64,000 nt of DNA from VXYL01 sp965243095 (GTDB lineage Bacteria; Pseudomonadota; Gammaproteobacteria; Pseudomonadales; Azotimanducaceae): NCBI GenBank assembly GCA_965243095.1, contig OZ251530.1:3596001-3660000 (forward strand), given 5' to 3'. Shown in pieces: positions 25,197 to 35,089 of the stretch; within the stretch, counting starts at the first letter, position 1, and each line of letters starts with the position of its first letter. Both the position numbers and the translations under genes were made by a program. Below the pieces are notes generated by a model that was given only the letters and a program-made list of their open reading frames with translations, searched no databases and was not told where the DNA came from.

Positions 25197-26972
25197 ATGA
25201 GCAAGCCCGCCCCGCCACCGCCGGCGCTGCCCTACCCGGCCATCCCCTACGGCCAAGCACACTTCAAGGGCATCCGCCTCGAAGGCGCGCTGTACGTGGA
25301 CAAGACGCGCTTTCTGCATCCCCTCGAAAACCACCGTTACGCCTTCTTCGTCCGCCCGCGACGTTTCGGCAAAACCTGCTGGCTCTCGCTGCTGGAGAGC
25401 TACTACGGACGCCACGAGGCCGCCGACTTCGATGCCGTGTTCCGCGGCACCGCCATCGGCCGCGACGCCACGGCGAACCGCAGCCGCCATGTGGTGCTGC
25501 GCTTCAACTTCTCCGCCTTCAACAATGCTCTGGAGACGCTGGAGCGCAACTTCGAGAGCTACTGCGGCATCGTGTTCGCCGGCGCCCTCAAGCGCCACCC
25601 AGACCTTTTTTCCAGCGCCGCCATTGAGCGAATGTGCGCCGAGCGCACCATCAACGACAAGCTGGTGGCGTTGTTCGAGCACTGCAAGCAAGAAGGCGTG
25701 CCCCTGTATGTGCTGATCGACGAATACGACAATTTCGCCAACACCATCCTCGCCGAGCGCGGCGCGGACGCCTACCACTCCTTCACCCACGGCGGCGGCT
25801 TCTACCGCAGCTTCTTCGCCACGCTGAAGGCCGGCACGGACACCGGCACCGTCGACCGGCTGTTCGTCACCGGCGTTTCCCCGGTGACGATGGACGACGT
25901 GACCAGCGGCTTCAACATCGGCACCAACATCAGCCAGTTGCCGGAGTTCAACGAACTGCTGGGCTTCACCGGGGCGGAGGTGCGCGACTTGTTGGAGAAA
26001 TACCGCGATCTCGACGTGTTCGACCAGAACATGGAGGACGCGCTCGGTTTGCTGCACGAATGGTACAACGGCTACCGCTTCGCCGAGGACGCGAAGAACG
26101 ACGTGTACAACACCGACATGGTGCTCTACTACCTCAACCACTCCGTGCCGAACAAACCCGGCCCGCGCCGCCTGATCGACCCCAACGTGCGTATCGACTA
26201 CGACAAACTGCGCCACCTTTTGCTCACTGAACGGCGCCTCAACGGCAATTTCGATCTGCTCGGCGAAGCCGCCGGCGGCGGGCGAATCGACTGCGAAATC
26301 GCCGAGAGCTTCCCGCTGGCCGCACTCGCCCGCCGCGAGAACTTTCTAACCCTGTTGCACTGCTTCGGCCTTTTGAGCATCCGCGACGTGACCGCCGGCG
26401 TCGCCCATCTCGGCACGCCGAACCAGACGGTTCGCCAACTCCTGTACGGCCAACTGCGCGACGCCTACGAAGACGTGGCAGCGTTCCATCCGGACTTCCT
26501 AGAGCTCGACCGCCTCACGCGAAGGATGGCCGTGCGCGGCGAGTGGCGCCCGTTCTTGGAAGCCCTTGCGCGGGCCGTGCGCGAACAAACCGGCATCCGC
26601 GACTACCTGCACGGCGAGAAAGTGGTGCAGACCTTCCTAGCGGCGTATCTGAGCATCGCCGGCTATTTTGCCGTACACACGGAAGCCGAGCTGGGCAAGG
26701 GCTACGCGGACTTGGTGGCCGTCCCGCTCACGGCGCGGATTCCGGCCACGCGGCATGGGTTCGTGATCGAGCTCAAGTATCTGGGCAGGAGCGCGCAGGA
26801 ACAATCTCGCATACCGGCGTTGGCAGAGCAGGCGGAAAATCAGCTACGCCGCTACTTGGCGGATCGGCGGTGGCGGGAGCAGCACGGCGACATCCCGTAC
26901 ACCGGCTTGGCGCTGGTATTCCGCGGCTGGGAATTGGTGCATGCTACGGAGGTGACGATCGAATCCACATGA
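25197..26972 (+). CDS. AAA-ATPase-like / PD-(D/E)XK nuclease family protein
   Basis: A 591-residue protein with an N-terminal AAA-ATPase-like domain. It opens with the family pattern YVDKTRFLHPLEN, then the P-loop VRPRRFGKTCW, and a Walker B-like LYVLIDEYDNF near 175. A C-terminal PD-(D/E)XK-type domain follows, with GKGYADLVAVPL and GFVIELKYL near 500-530 supplying Asp, Glu and Lys. Members are common and multicopy in Bacteroidetes and some other bacteria; their biological role is unknown. It stands alone 129 bases after the TonB receptor. The ATG at 25197, after AGGAAAA, is preferred over a 27-residue longer reading. Confidence 0.85.
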   Translation: MSKPAPPPPALPYPAIPYGQAHFKGIRLEGALYVDKTRFLHPLENHRYAFFVRPRRFGKTCWLSLLESYYGRHEAADFDAVFRGTAIGRDATANRSRHVVLRFNFSAFNNALETLERNFESYCGIVFAGALKRHPDLFSSAAIERMCAERTINDKLVALFEHCKQEGVPLYVLIDEYDNFANTILAERGADAYHSFTHGGGFYRSFFATLKAGTDTGTVDRLFVTGVSPVTMDDVTSGFNIGTNISQLPEFNELLGFTGAEVRDLLEKYRDLDVFDQNMEDALGLLHEWYNGYRFAEDAKNDVYNTDMVLYYLNHSVPNKPGPRRLIDPNVRIDYDKLRHLLLTERRLNGNFDLLGEAAGGGRIDCEIAESFPLAALARRENFLTLLHCFGLLSIRDVTAGVAHLGTPNQTVRQLLYGQLRDAYEDVAAFHPDFLELDRLTRRMAVRGEWRPFLEALARAVREQTGIRDYLHGEKVVQTFLAAYLSIAGYFAVHTEAELGKGYADLVAVPLTARIPATRHGFVIELKYLGRSAQEQSRIPALAEQAENQLRRYLADRRWREQHGDIPYTGLALVFRGWELVHATEVTIEST

Positions 26973-27030
26973 GCGTGGCAAGCAGAACTCTGCAACCCCA
27001 TGCGTAAGGCGCAAACACTAGCTCGCCACG

Positions 27031-28098
27031 TTACTCCACGACTATCTCGGCGCGACGGTTCAACATCCCCTTGAAGCCATCGTACGGGCCGTCCTCGTTG
27101 TCGATGACTTTTCGAGCGCTTTCCATGTCTGCATAACTGCACCACACCACGGGCTCGACATTGACCGCCACGCGATTGCCAGCCACCGACGACAACACAT
27201 TTGCCACGTTGCGGGCACGGGCTTCCGCCATGAGAAGATTGAACTTCTGCGAATGGCTCGGTGCATTCCTTGGTTCAGAGTCTGCCACTCCCTCGCATGC
27301 CGATAGGTCGCGCTCAGTGAACGCTTTGTCCAACCGCCGCAGATCGTCTTCGTCACGCCGTTCCCGCAACCCCGATGAGCTCGCGAACCCCCGCACTCTC
27401 AGAGTCTTCACCGCGCTTTCGCAATTCGCCAAGGAAGTTAGGAATCCCTCGATGACGTACTCGTCGTACAAGGCCCGATTAGGACAAACCGCGGCGGCGC
27501 TGTCTTGGCACTTGTCCTCTAGGTCAGTCTCCGCCGAGCAATCAGCCTTGGCTTGACAATCGCCGTAATCGCCACGGATCCACGCCTTGAACTCCGCCTC
27601 CGGCGGGAAGAAAACGAACACCGGCAGCGCTACGGGGCACAGCTTGACGGGCGGCGATCCGTTTTCTTGCGGTCTCCAGATCCAGTAATTGTAGGTCGCC
27701 GGCGGTTGCCGGCCCGCCAACATCGTGTTGAGCCAATGCACCAGAGCGTAGTGTTCTGCTTGGGTGGCGTTCGCCGTCACGATCTGCTGCAATTCTCCCG
27801 TCAGCCCGTCCCAATTGGCGATCTTAACCTTCCATGCGTCCTTGCCGGGCTTCAACACAACCTCCCCCGGTTCCACTACGACGGTCACGTCAACATCAAA
27901 GTCCACCTTTTTGATCTCCTCGGAGATTCCGGTCCAGTCGATCTTCGTAATCTTCGTAGGTTCCGGGTTCGGAGAAGATTCCGATGGACACTGCTCGCAG
28001 GGCTGCGTTCGCTGGCACTGCGAGCAAAATGGGCTCGGCCCGCACCCGCCCACAAGTGCGCCAAGGCCCAGCGGCAGAAACAGCCTACACCAACGCAT
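27031..28098 (-). CDS. OmpA-like C-terminal lipoprotein
   Basis: A 355-residue protein with a lipoprotein signal (LFLPLGLGALVGGC, Cys near residue 20) and a Cys-rich stretch just after it (CSQCQRTQPCEQC). The N-terminal half is an unknown domain. The C-terminal ~140 residues contain FASSSGLRERRDEDD, a block ARARNVANVLSS and a closing LNRRAEIVVE, which resembles the end of OmpA-type peptidoglycan-binding domains. It is last of a four-gene operon and would tether the system's outer-membrane side to the wall. The ATG at 28098 starts the signal peptide. Confidence 0.65.
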   Translation of the reverse strand: MRWCRLFLPLGLGALVGGCGPSPFCSQCQRTQPCEQCPSESSPNPEPTKITKIDWTGISEEIKKVDFDVDVTVVVEPGEVVLKPGKDAWKVKIANWDGLTGELQQIVTANATQAEHYALVHWLNTMLAGRQPPATYNYWIWRPQENGSPPVKLCPVALPVFVFFPPEAEFKAWIRGDYGDCQAKADCSAETDLEDKCQDSAAAVCPNRALYDEYVIEGFLTSLANCESAVKTLRVRGFASSSGLRERRDEDDLRRLDKAFTERDLSACEGVADSEPRNAPSHSQKFNLLMAEARARNVANVLSSVAGNRVAVNVEPVVWCSYADMESARKVIDNEDGPYDGFKGMLNRRAEIVVE

Positions 28099-28132
28099 CC
28101 TTCCCCCCGAACATCGGCCTAAAGCGTGTGGC

Positions 28133-28915
28133 TCAGTCTCGGGAGTCGCTAGGCGGTGGGTCGTCCAGTCGGGCCTGCGAGCTCGCCTTGGCCTCCGCAG
28201 CGACGCGCTCAACCTCCGCTACCTCCGCGTTGATTCCGTCGATGGCGGCAGCCGCTCGTCCATCGACATCGCCGGCTGCTTTCTCGATGGTCGCCGTTGC
28301 CTGCTCGCCACTGCGTACCACGTTGTCGCGCACCCCTGCGATGTCGGTGACGGCGGTTTCGCTTGCCGATTCCGCACCGGCTCTCGCATCATCAATGCTC
28401 CCAATGGCGTCGTCCTTGCGCGACTGCACTGCCGTTTCCGCATCATCAATGCTCTTGATCGTTTTGTCCTTCTTCGACTCCACCGCGTTCGCCCAATCGT
28501 CGACCTTCTTCAGCAACTCATGCCTGTGCTCAAGGATGAAGTCGCCAACGGCGTCCTCGGCCGCCATCCGGGCTTCGGCCTTCGCGCTCTTGTCAATGCG
28601 GAACGCCGAGATAACGAATACCGCCGCGATCAAGGTCCCGAACAAAGCCAACATTCCGGCAAACAAGCCGCCCCAGAAGGTGAGGAAAGTCGTCATCGAC
28701 TGATTCGTGCAGCATTCGGAGAGATGCACGATCGCCAACGCCGCCGACGGCAGAGCGACAAGCATGATGGGCGCTGCGATCACAAAGCCAACGAAGATGA
28801 GCTTGAAGGGAAACTCGCCAATCGCTTCTTTGCGCCAAGGCTGGTACAGACGGCCGAGTAGCGCGCGACCGAGCGCCGTGGGCGTAGCCGAGTCTTGATT
28901 GTCGTGGGTGGTCAT
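28133..28915 (-). CDS. two-segment membrane protein with long coiled coil
   Basis: A 260-residue protein with two hydrophobic segments near 40-62 and 75-105 (FWGGLFAGMLALFGTLIAAV) and a long, charged alpha-helical region from ~115 to the C-terminus. That region repeats patterns such as KKDKTIKSIDDAETAV and RKDDAIGSIDDARAGA, which suggests a coiled coil. I do not recognise the family. It lies 11 bases after the LRR gene and 34 bases before the lipoprotein gene. It begins at ATG 28915. Confidence 0.6.
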   Translation of the reverse strand: MTTHDNQDSATPTALGRALLGRLYQPWRKEAIGEFPFKLIFVGFVIAAPIMLVALPSAALAIVHLSECCTNQSMTTFLTFWGGLFAGMLALFGTLIAAVFVISAFRIDKSAKAEARMAAEDAVGDFILEHRHELLKKVDDWANAVESKKDKTIKSIDDAETAVQSRKDDAIGSIDDARAGAESASETAVTDIAGVRDNVVRSGEQATATIEKAAGDVDGRAAAAIDGINAEVAEVERVAAEAKASSQARLDDPPPSDSRD

Positions 28916-28926
28916 GGAACGCTCCT

Positions 28927-31767
28927 TCAGCGGTGTTCTCTCCGCGGATACCGCGGTGTGGTGGATAGATTCGTGATGTGCCCGGTGGGCAGGCTCAACA
29001 GACTCATGGCGTCCACCTCTTCGCTCGTCGCCACGCGCAGCCGCCACTTGCCCGCGCCATCGCCGAGGGCACCGGACAACCCATCGGCGTTGCCGGTCTC
29101 CAGCTGCGCCGCCGTGAACTGGCGGGCGGCCCCCGCGGGAATCGTCACGCGAACGGCACCACCGGGCGACCGCCCCCGGTCGTCGGTGCCAGTGATCGTC
29201 ACCCTGGCGGCGGCCTCGCCCCAGTTCGCTAGGCGCAGATGGCTCACTTGATTTCGATTGGCGCCCGGATTGAAGAAGGGAATCCACAAGTGGCCGTCGT
29301 CCGAGCGCGGTGCCAAGTCGTGCATGCTTGTGACGAAACCGTCCCCCGTCCGAATGTAGGAAAGCACCATCAGATCCAGCGTCGAGGAAAGCTCCAAGCG
29401 CCAATCGCCATGGCCGCCGCCAACCCCGCTGGACAGTCCTTTGGCGGCACTACCGGTCTCAAGGTCCTCGGAGTTGAAGTGCGCCGTGCGCCCAGGGCGA
29501 AGCGTCAACTCCACGGGCCCAACACGGTCGCCATGGTCGTCCACGGCCACAATGGCCACCTTGCCCGGCGACTGCGACTGATTGATCACGCGCACGAAGC
29601 CGGCAGCGTCACCACCGGCGGCAGGGAACAGCGGCACACGGTGCCGGTGCCCGCCTTGCTCCAGTCGCACCGAGTTGGCCGGCGTCGTGGACAGGTTGGT
29701 CAAATGCCCGGTCGGGCTCTCCAGCAGGCTCATCGCGAACCACGGGAAGCCGCGCACGCGCAAGCGCCATTTCCCCTGGCTGTCGCCAAGACGGGTCCAC
29801 TCGCCGTAGCCGCCAAGACGGGTCCACTCGCCGTAGCCAAGACGGTGCCGGGTCTCCAGCGCGGCTGCGGTCCGCGTGAGCGCCCTGCCCGGCCGCACCG
29901 TTATGGATCCCCACATTGGATACCACTTGCCGGAGTCGTCGTAGCCGCCGGTCACCCACTTCGCCCGTTCCGCTTCGGTGTTCACGGTCCGTAGGATGCT
30001 GCGCTGCCGCTGATTGCTGCCCGGATTGAAGAACGGGAGCACATCGCCCGAGGCCACGTCGTGCATCGCCGTGACAAACCCGTCCTCCGTGCGAATGTAC
30101 GACAGCACCTCGACGTCCAACGGCGATACAAGCTCCAGTCGCCAGTCGCCAACCCTTGGCCGACCGATGCCGTGGCTCAACCCCTTTGCGGCGTTCCCGC
30201 CTTCCAAGTCCCCCGAGCTGAAGTGAACCGCCCGGCGAGCACCCACCGCCAACCGCACCGGCGCCACGCGAACGCCGGCATCGTCCACCGCTTCAATGAA
30301 CACGTCCCCAGCTCGCGGGCTCCTGTTGATCACGCGCACAAACCCCTCGCGGCTTCCGCCCATTGTCGGAAAGTACGGCACCGTTTCTCCGGCCAACACC
30401 GTGACCCCGCGGTCACGCAGCGTCGACGCCACGTCAAGCCCTTCGCGGCCCAGCGGATTTCGGCGCATGTCCACCATCAGCAGCTTGTCGCCGCTCAACA
30501 ACGGCGAAACGTCCTTTACCGCGTTGTTGCGAAAGTGAACCTCCCTCAGGGATTTGAAGTTCAGCGGCGACAGGTCCGAAACCTCATTGTCGTCGAGGTG
30601 CAAATACATCAAACGATCGGCCTGGGCCAGCGAGTCAACAGACGCAACGGAGTTGCCGCTGATCCTAAGCTCCCGCAAGTACCTCAAGTCTTCCAAGGCG
30701 CGGATGTCCGTCAGCGCGTTGTCCGTTAGATACAACTGCTCAAGAAACATCGGCATCGTACCAAGCTCGCGTACTCGGTTCCTATCTAGATTCAATTCGT
30801 TGAGATCTCGCAAGTGGGCAAGCGGCGCAATGTCCTCTATCCGATTATCCTCCAATGCCAGCCGACTCAACCATTTTTGATTCCCTAACGGCCCGACATC
30901 AACAATGTCATTACCACCCAAAAAAAGGACACGCAAACTCACTTCCGAGGAAACGCGAGGGTGATCAAGACCGACAAGGTCCGCCACACCACGGTCGGAC
31001 GCATCCAAATGGAGCAAATATCCGTCTGGGTCCATTTGCTTTGCTTCGACGACCACGTTGGCTAGTGCCGGATCATGAATTATCGATCGTAGTCTATTTG
31101 GATGTACGTCATGCCGTCGGGAATAGTGAACTTCAACACCCCTATCTCGTAACTTTGGAATGTCCGTCTCGATGGCCTCCCTCCCCAACGGATTCTTGTT
31201 GAGATAAACGACGTCAAGCCGTTTGTTGAGCAAGAGCGGCGAAATGTCCTCAATCCAGCTTTTAGTTAGCTGGAGGCTCCGCAATGAAGTCAACTGGGAA
31301 AGTGGAGCGATATCGGACGTCATGCTCGATCCTAGCCCAAGGGACTCAAGCGACGTAAGGCCGGCAAGCGGTGATATGTCGGTGACGAAGCTACGGCTTA
31401 CACTAATTGTCTTCAAGCTAGTTAGACCGGCCAGCGGAGCCAGATCAGAGATTGTGCTTATACCGTGTACAGCTAGGTACGACAGACTCGTCGCACACTC
31501 CATCCCTATTAGGTTCCGCACGTTAGACACGGTTACACTATTCAGCCGGGCCATTTCCATGCAGGTAATGGGCTCCCCGGGTGCTTTGTGAAGCCACCTT
31601 TCCACGTAGGCGCGAAGTGCGCCATCCGGAATATTAACCAGCGCTTGGCCGTCGTTCGTACCGCTATTGCTTTGCGCCGGGTCTGCAACGCCGACGATCG
31701 CCAGCACGGTGGTCAGGAGAGCGACGATGATCTGCCCAGCTCTTGCCCGTTTTGAGTCATCAATCAC
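28927..31767 (-). CDS. secreted leucine-rich-repeat protein with tandem beta domains
   Basis: A 946-residue exported protein. A signal peptide covers about 1-33. Residues ~45-440 hold internalin-like LRRs in two blocks (LAPLAGLTSLKTISVSRS, LSQLTSLRSLQLTKS, then NSVASVDSLAQADRLMYLHL), separated by an irregular spacer. From ~480 to the end are repeated ~100-residue modules in two alternating types, one beginning FVRVIN and ending IRTxDGFVTxMHD, the other starting with a FFNPGxN motif and ending SPTGHLTNLSTTP. One module contains a 9-residue tandem duplication (YGEWTRLG). GTG 31767 follows a strong GGAGGA. It is likely a surface adhesin or ligand-binding protein. Confidence 0.8.
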   Translation of the reverse strand: MIDDSKRARAGQIIVALLTTVLAIVGVADPAQSNSGTNDGQALVNIPDGALRAYVERWLHKAPGEPITCMEMARLNSVTVSNVRNLIGMECATSLSYLAVHGISTISDLAPLAGLTSLKTISVSRSFVTDISPLAGLTSLESLGLGSSMTSDIAPLSQLTSLRSLQLTKSWIEDISPLLLNKRLDVVYLNKNPLGREAIETDIPKLRDRGVEVHYSRRHDVHPNRLRSIIHDPALANVVVEAKQMDPDGYLLHLDASDRGVADLVGLDHPRVSSEVSLRVLFLGGNDIVDVGPLGNQKWLSRLALEDNRIEDIAPLAHLRDLNELNLDRNRVRELGTMPMFLEQLYLTDNALTDIRALEDLRYLRELRISGNSVASVDSLAQADRLMYLHLDDNEVSDLSPLNFKSLREVHFRNNAVKDVSPLLSGDKLLMVDMRRNPLGREGLDVASTLRDRGVTVLAGETVPYFPTMGGSREGFVRVINRSPRAGDVFIEAVDDAGVRVAPVRLAVGARRAVHFSSGDLEGGNAAKGLSHGIGRPRVGDWRLELVSPLDVEVLSYIRTEDGFVTAMHDVASGDVLPFFNPGSNQRQRSILRTVNTEAERAKWVTGGYDDSGKWYPMWGSITVRPGRALTRTAAALETRHRLGYGEWTRLGGYGEWTRLGDSQGKWRLRVRGFPWFAMSLLESPTGHLTNLSTTPANSVRLEQGGHRHRVPLFPAAGGDAAGFVRVINQSQSPGKVAIVAVDDHGDRVGPVELTLRPGRTAHFNSEDLETGSAAKGLSSGVGGGHGDWRLELSSTLDLMVLSYIRTGDGFVTSMHDLAPRSDDGHLWIPFFNPGANRNQVSHLRLANWGEAAARVTITGTDDRGRSPGGAVRVTIPAGAARQFTAAQLETGNADGLSGALGDGAGKWRLRVATSEEVDAMSLLSLPTGHITNLSTTPRYPRREHR

Positions 31768-31770
31768 TGT

Positions 31771-33063
31771 TCAATCCTCCTTGCGGCTTGGACGAAGGTT
31801 AGCCACGGTGCGGCTATGGCGATTCAGCAGCAGCACGGCATCAGACGCTTGCCGCCTGTCAAAGCGGGATGCGCCAAGGGGAACGCCATCACTCGGGTGG
31901 TAGCGCGCCGGTGACGAATAGAATGGCACCCATGTCCGCACCCACCAAGTGGATGTTGGCGAGAAAAAACGGCACGCTAATCCGTAGGACATGATTGTGG
32001 AACTGCATGTGCTTCCCCCTTCGGCGGTGTAGCCAAAGCCAAACGAAAGCGTATGGGGTGATCTGTCTCGAAATTCAGGGCCAAGAATGCTATCAGGTCC
32101 AGTGCCCGTCGATTGGTCCTCTAGCGGCTCGTGCGCCAGCCCTAGATTGTGTCCGATTTCATGGGCGAACGAAAATGGTGTTGTCGCGATACTGAACGCA
32201 CCGCCTTGCCGTGCCACACCACCAACATGAATACCGGGCTTCAGGTTGACCAGATCGGCACCCAAAGCATCCCGAAGTTCATGAACGTCGTCCAAATGGC
32301 CATCGGCCGGATCGACGAGTCGGCTCAAGGGGGTGTCGCTGTTCCAGACATACTCAACCCGTTCGGCACCGACGAGGTTCAACGCCACGAAAGCGCCGCT
32401 ACGCTCCAAGGCGTCGTTCGTGTAGGCGATGTTGCGGGCGATTGAAAGCTTGACGGCATCCTCGCCACCCGCGTCTTCCTCGGCCTTTGGCGTGTAGACG
32501 ACCAAGATGTCCACGACGGTTCCGTCGTCCGCCCTTCCGGTCGACTGATTGGCGGTATTGGCGGTCAACTGCGGTACCTCCGCGCCGGCGCACCGAATAG
32601 GTTGTGGATTCACCTCGCGCAAGAGGTGAGTGGCGCCGGCCGCAGGAAAGACCTCGTACTCTGCCGCCGGTGTCCAGATGCTGCCCGCCACGAGATCGCC
32701 ATAGACCACGAGCGTCACGAAACCGGTAGATCCTCTCTCCACATGCCCAGACAGCGAGTAGCCCCAGCGGGTTGATGCCGTTCGTTCGACCACGACTTCA
32801 AGTTCAAGCCCGGGCCTCATGTTGAGTAGCAACCGGCCCCGGCCGCCGTTCCGCGCTTGTTCATGGGCCATCGACAAGTGTTGGCCGGCGATGCGCACGC
32901 GCCGTTCCCAAGTGGTACCGGGATTCAAGAGCCCCGCTCTCGCCGCCGAATTTGCCGGCGGCACCGTAAGGGCGTCTTGCGCGGTCACTGGCAGGAAAAG
33001 CCCATCGGCATGAGCGAGACCGGCCACCACCGCCAGAACCAACGCGATCGAACCTGCGAGCAT
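31771..33063 (-). CDS. secreted metzincin zinc protease, reprolysin-like
   Basis: A 430-residue exported protease. A signal peptide covers about 1-20 (LAGSIALVLAVVAGLAHA). After an ~130-residue pro-region, the catalytic domain starts at VVDILVVYTPKAEEDAGG. The zinc motif HEIGHNLGLAH lies near residue 301 and the Met-turn IMSYG near 343, which together identify a metzincin. It stops one codon-length upstream of the LRR start, so the two are translationally linked. The ATG at 33063 starts the signal peptide; a TTG at 33153 would add 30 residues. Confidence 0.85.
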   Translation of the reverse strand: MLAGSIALVLAVVAGLAHADGLFLPVTAQDALTVPPANSAARAGLLNPGTTWERRVRIAGQHLSMAHEQARNGGRGRLLLNMRPGLELEVVVERTASTRWGYSLSGHVERGSTGFVTLVVYGDLVAGSIWTPAAEYEVFPAAGATHLLREVNPQPIRCAGAEVPQLTANTANQSTGRADDGTVVDILVVYTPKAEEDAGGEDAVKLSIARNIAYTNDALERSGAFVALNLVGAERVEYVWNSDTPLSRLVDPADGHLDDVHELRDALGADLVNLKPGIHVGGVARQGGAFSIATTPFSFAHEIGHNLGLAHEPLEDQSTGTGPDSILGPEFRDRSPHTLSFGFGYTAEGGSTCSSTIMSYGLACRFFSPTSTWWVRTWVPFYSSPARYHPSDGVPLGASRFDRRQASDAVLLLNRHSRTVANLRPSRKED

Positions 33064-33529
<466 letters not shown>

Positions 33530-34448
33530 TCAGTCGGACTGGCCAAGCGCTCGCAGTTGCGCCTGAAGCTCGGCGATGCGCAGGTTGGCGGCCTCCCGCT
33601 CCGCTTGCCGCTCGGTTTGCTCGCGGTCCGCACGCTGTTCCGCGGCTTCGCGGGCTGCCTGCTCGCGGTCCGCACGCTGCTGCTGCTCGTCGGCCCGCTG
33701 CCGCTCCACCTTCGCTTGGCGGGCGCCGCGGTGCGGACTCGGGCGCCGTGAACAGGAACTCCCCCGACACCGGATCGTAGAAACGCAGCTCGTCCTCCCG
33801 CACGCACAACTCAAGCCGCAGCACCTCGCTCTTCCGCCGTCCCCAGCGGTTCTCGGGCACCAGCCGGTATGTGGTGAGGTGCGCGCGGGATCCGGTGCCG
33901 GGCCGCAGCCGGTAGCCGCGCCGCCGCTCCTTGATGCGCTTGCCGGCGGCGTCGAACAGCCAGTACTCGCGCACACCGAGGCGTCGGTACAGCCGCTTCT
34001 TCTCCCCCACGTCCCCACGCCAAGTGCTGTTGGACAGCGACTCCAGCGCGAACTCCGGCGTTGGCTGCTCCCACAGCTTGTACGACGACCGTTCCCGCCG
34101 GCGCTCCGCCCGCAGCGCCACCATCAGATCCGGGCACACCACCTTGTGCCGCTGGTCCCGCTCGTAGGGCACCACCAAATCCGCGAACACCTCGCCGAGG
34201 CCTTGGTGCCGACACCAGTCGGCCAGAGCCCCGTGCCAGTCTCTGGACTGCTCCCCGTGTCTTTGGCTCTGACCCACGCTGTCCTCTACCGGATAGCCTT
34301 CGTCGTCATAGCCGATGGGCGGAACGGGGATGTAGTCGCAACGCTCGTCCGCCGGCTTCTGCGCCGGGGCGGGCGCCGGGGTCGCTCGCCGGCGCACGAT
34401 CGCCGCCGCGCTTGGCGGGGGCGGTTGGCGGTGGAGGGAGGATTTCAT
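33530..34448 (-). pseudogene. Uma2 family putative restriction-endonuclease-like gene, frameshifted
   Basis: A Uma2-family gene (PD-(D/E)XK fold) paralogous to 38481-39593. The N-terminal 240 residues read in one frame: VPPIGYDDEGYPVED, then VVCPDLMVALRAER, PEFALESLSNSTW and EYWLFDAAGKRIKER. Beyond FLFTAPESAP the frame loses the family; the expected coiled-coil tail (ADEQQQRADREQAAREAAEQ to LRALGQSD) is in the +1 frame and stops at 33530. One extra base near 33735-33760 would explain this. The ATG lies at 34448 or 34454, three to nine bases from the RloB stop, so it was the third gene of the RloA-RloB operon. Confidence 0.75.
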
Positions 34449-34457
34449 TGACATTGC

Positions 34458-35054
34458 CTAGTGCGTCTTGCGTTGCAGCCGGTCTACCAAGCGCCACACA
34501 CCGCTACTCGGGTTGGATCCCTCGGGCGAGCCATTGTGTTCATGCATTCGGTCAAGAGATACGGCTCGTTGCTTCGCAACTTCGTAGCCTTCTCTCAGTC
34601 GAGAAATCTCGCTAGCCGCTATCTTCTTACCGTCGATCAAGCGGAGTTCACGGCACCGCCGTTGTACAGCGTGGCGATGAATGTGTGCCCGTTGTTCTTC
34701 GACGTGCAGAACGAGCCACAGCTCGAAGCAGGGGTTGGACATTGCCGTGAAGATGCCGCTCTGGCGAGCTTCGTGGATGGCTCGGGCTAGCTCGGGATGT
34801 TCGTCGCAATCGAAAACGCACCAGATCTCATCAAAGTCGTCTGCGCGACGATTGACCTTTAAGTCGAGCCGGGCTCGTTTGACCAGAGCCATCGGCGTGA
34901 AGCCGACGACGCCACCAAAGTCGATGCTCACGTCGGCCCCCGTGAAAGCGCGGAGATATTGCGGTTCTGTGACCTCGCCCTCAGCGAGTACCCGGACGAC
35001 CTTGCGCTGTTCTTTGGAACTAGGAGCTGGTCGCCGGTGCTTCTTGGGACGCAT
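34458..35054 (-). CDS. RloB-like protein (Toprim-like nuclease candidate)
   Basis: A 198-residue RloB-family protein. It starts with a basic stretch (MRPKKHRRPA), then VVRVLAEGEVTEPQYLRAF, containing the Gly-Glu-x-x-x-Glu of a Toprim-like fold. DEIWCVFDCDEHPELARAI supplies the DxD pair near 80-90, and SNPCFELWLVLH is the family hallmark. RloB genes pair with an ABC-type ATPase in restriction-modification and defence loci, analogous to the ATPase-nuclease pairing of PARIS. It starts 30 bases after the ATPase gene stops. The start is ATG 35054 or GTG 35060. Confidence 0.8.
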   Translation of the reverse strand: MRPKKHRRPAPSSKEQRKVVRVLAEGEVTEPQYLRAFTGADVSIDFGGVVGFTPMALVKRARLDLKVNRRADDFDEIWCVFDCDEHPELARAIHEARQSGIFTAMSNPCFELWLVLHVEEQRAHIHRHAVQRRCRELRLIDGKKIAASEISRLREGYEVAKQRAVSLDRMHEHNGSPEGSNPSSGVWRLVDRLQRKTH

Positions 35055-35089
35055 TGCCACCTCGAATACGTTAAAGCGAGACGTGCCGG

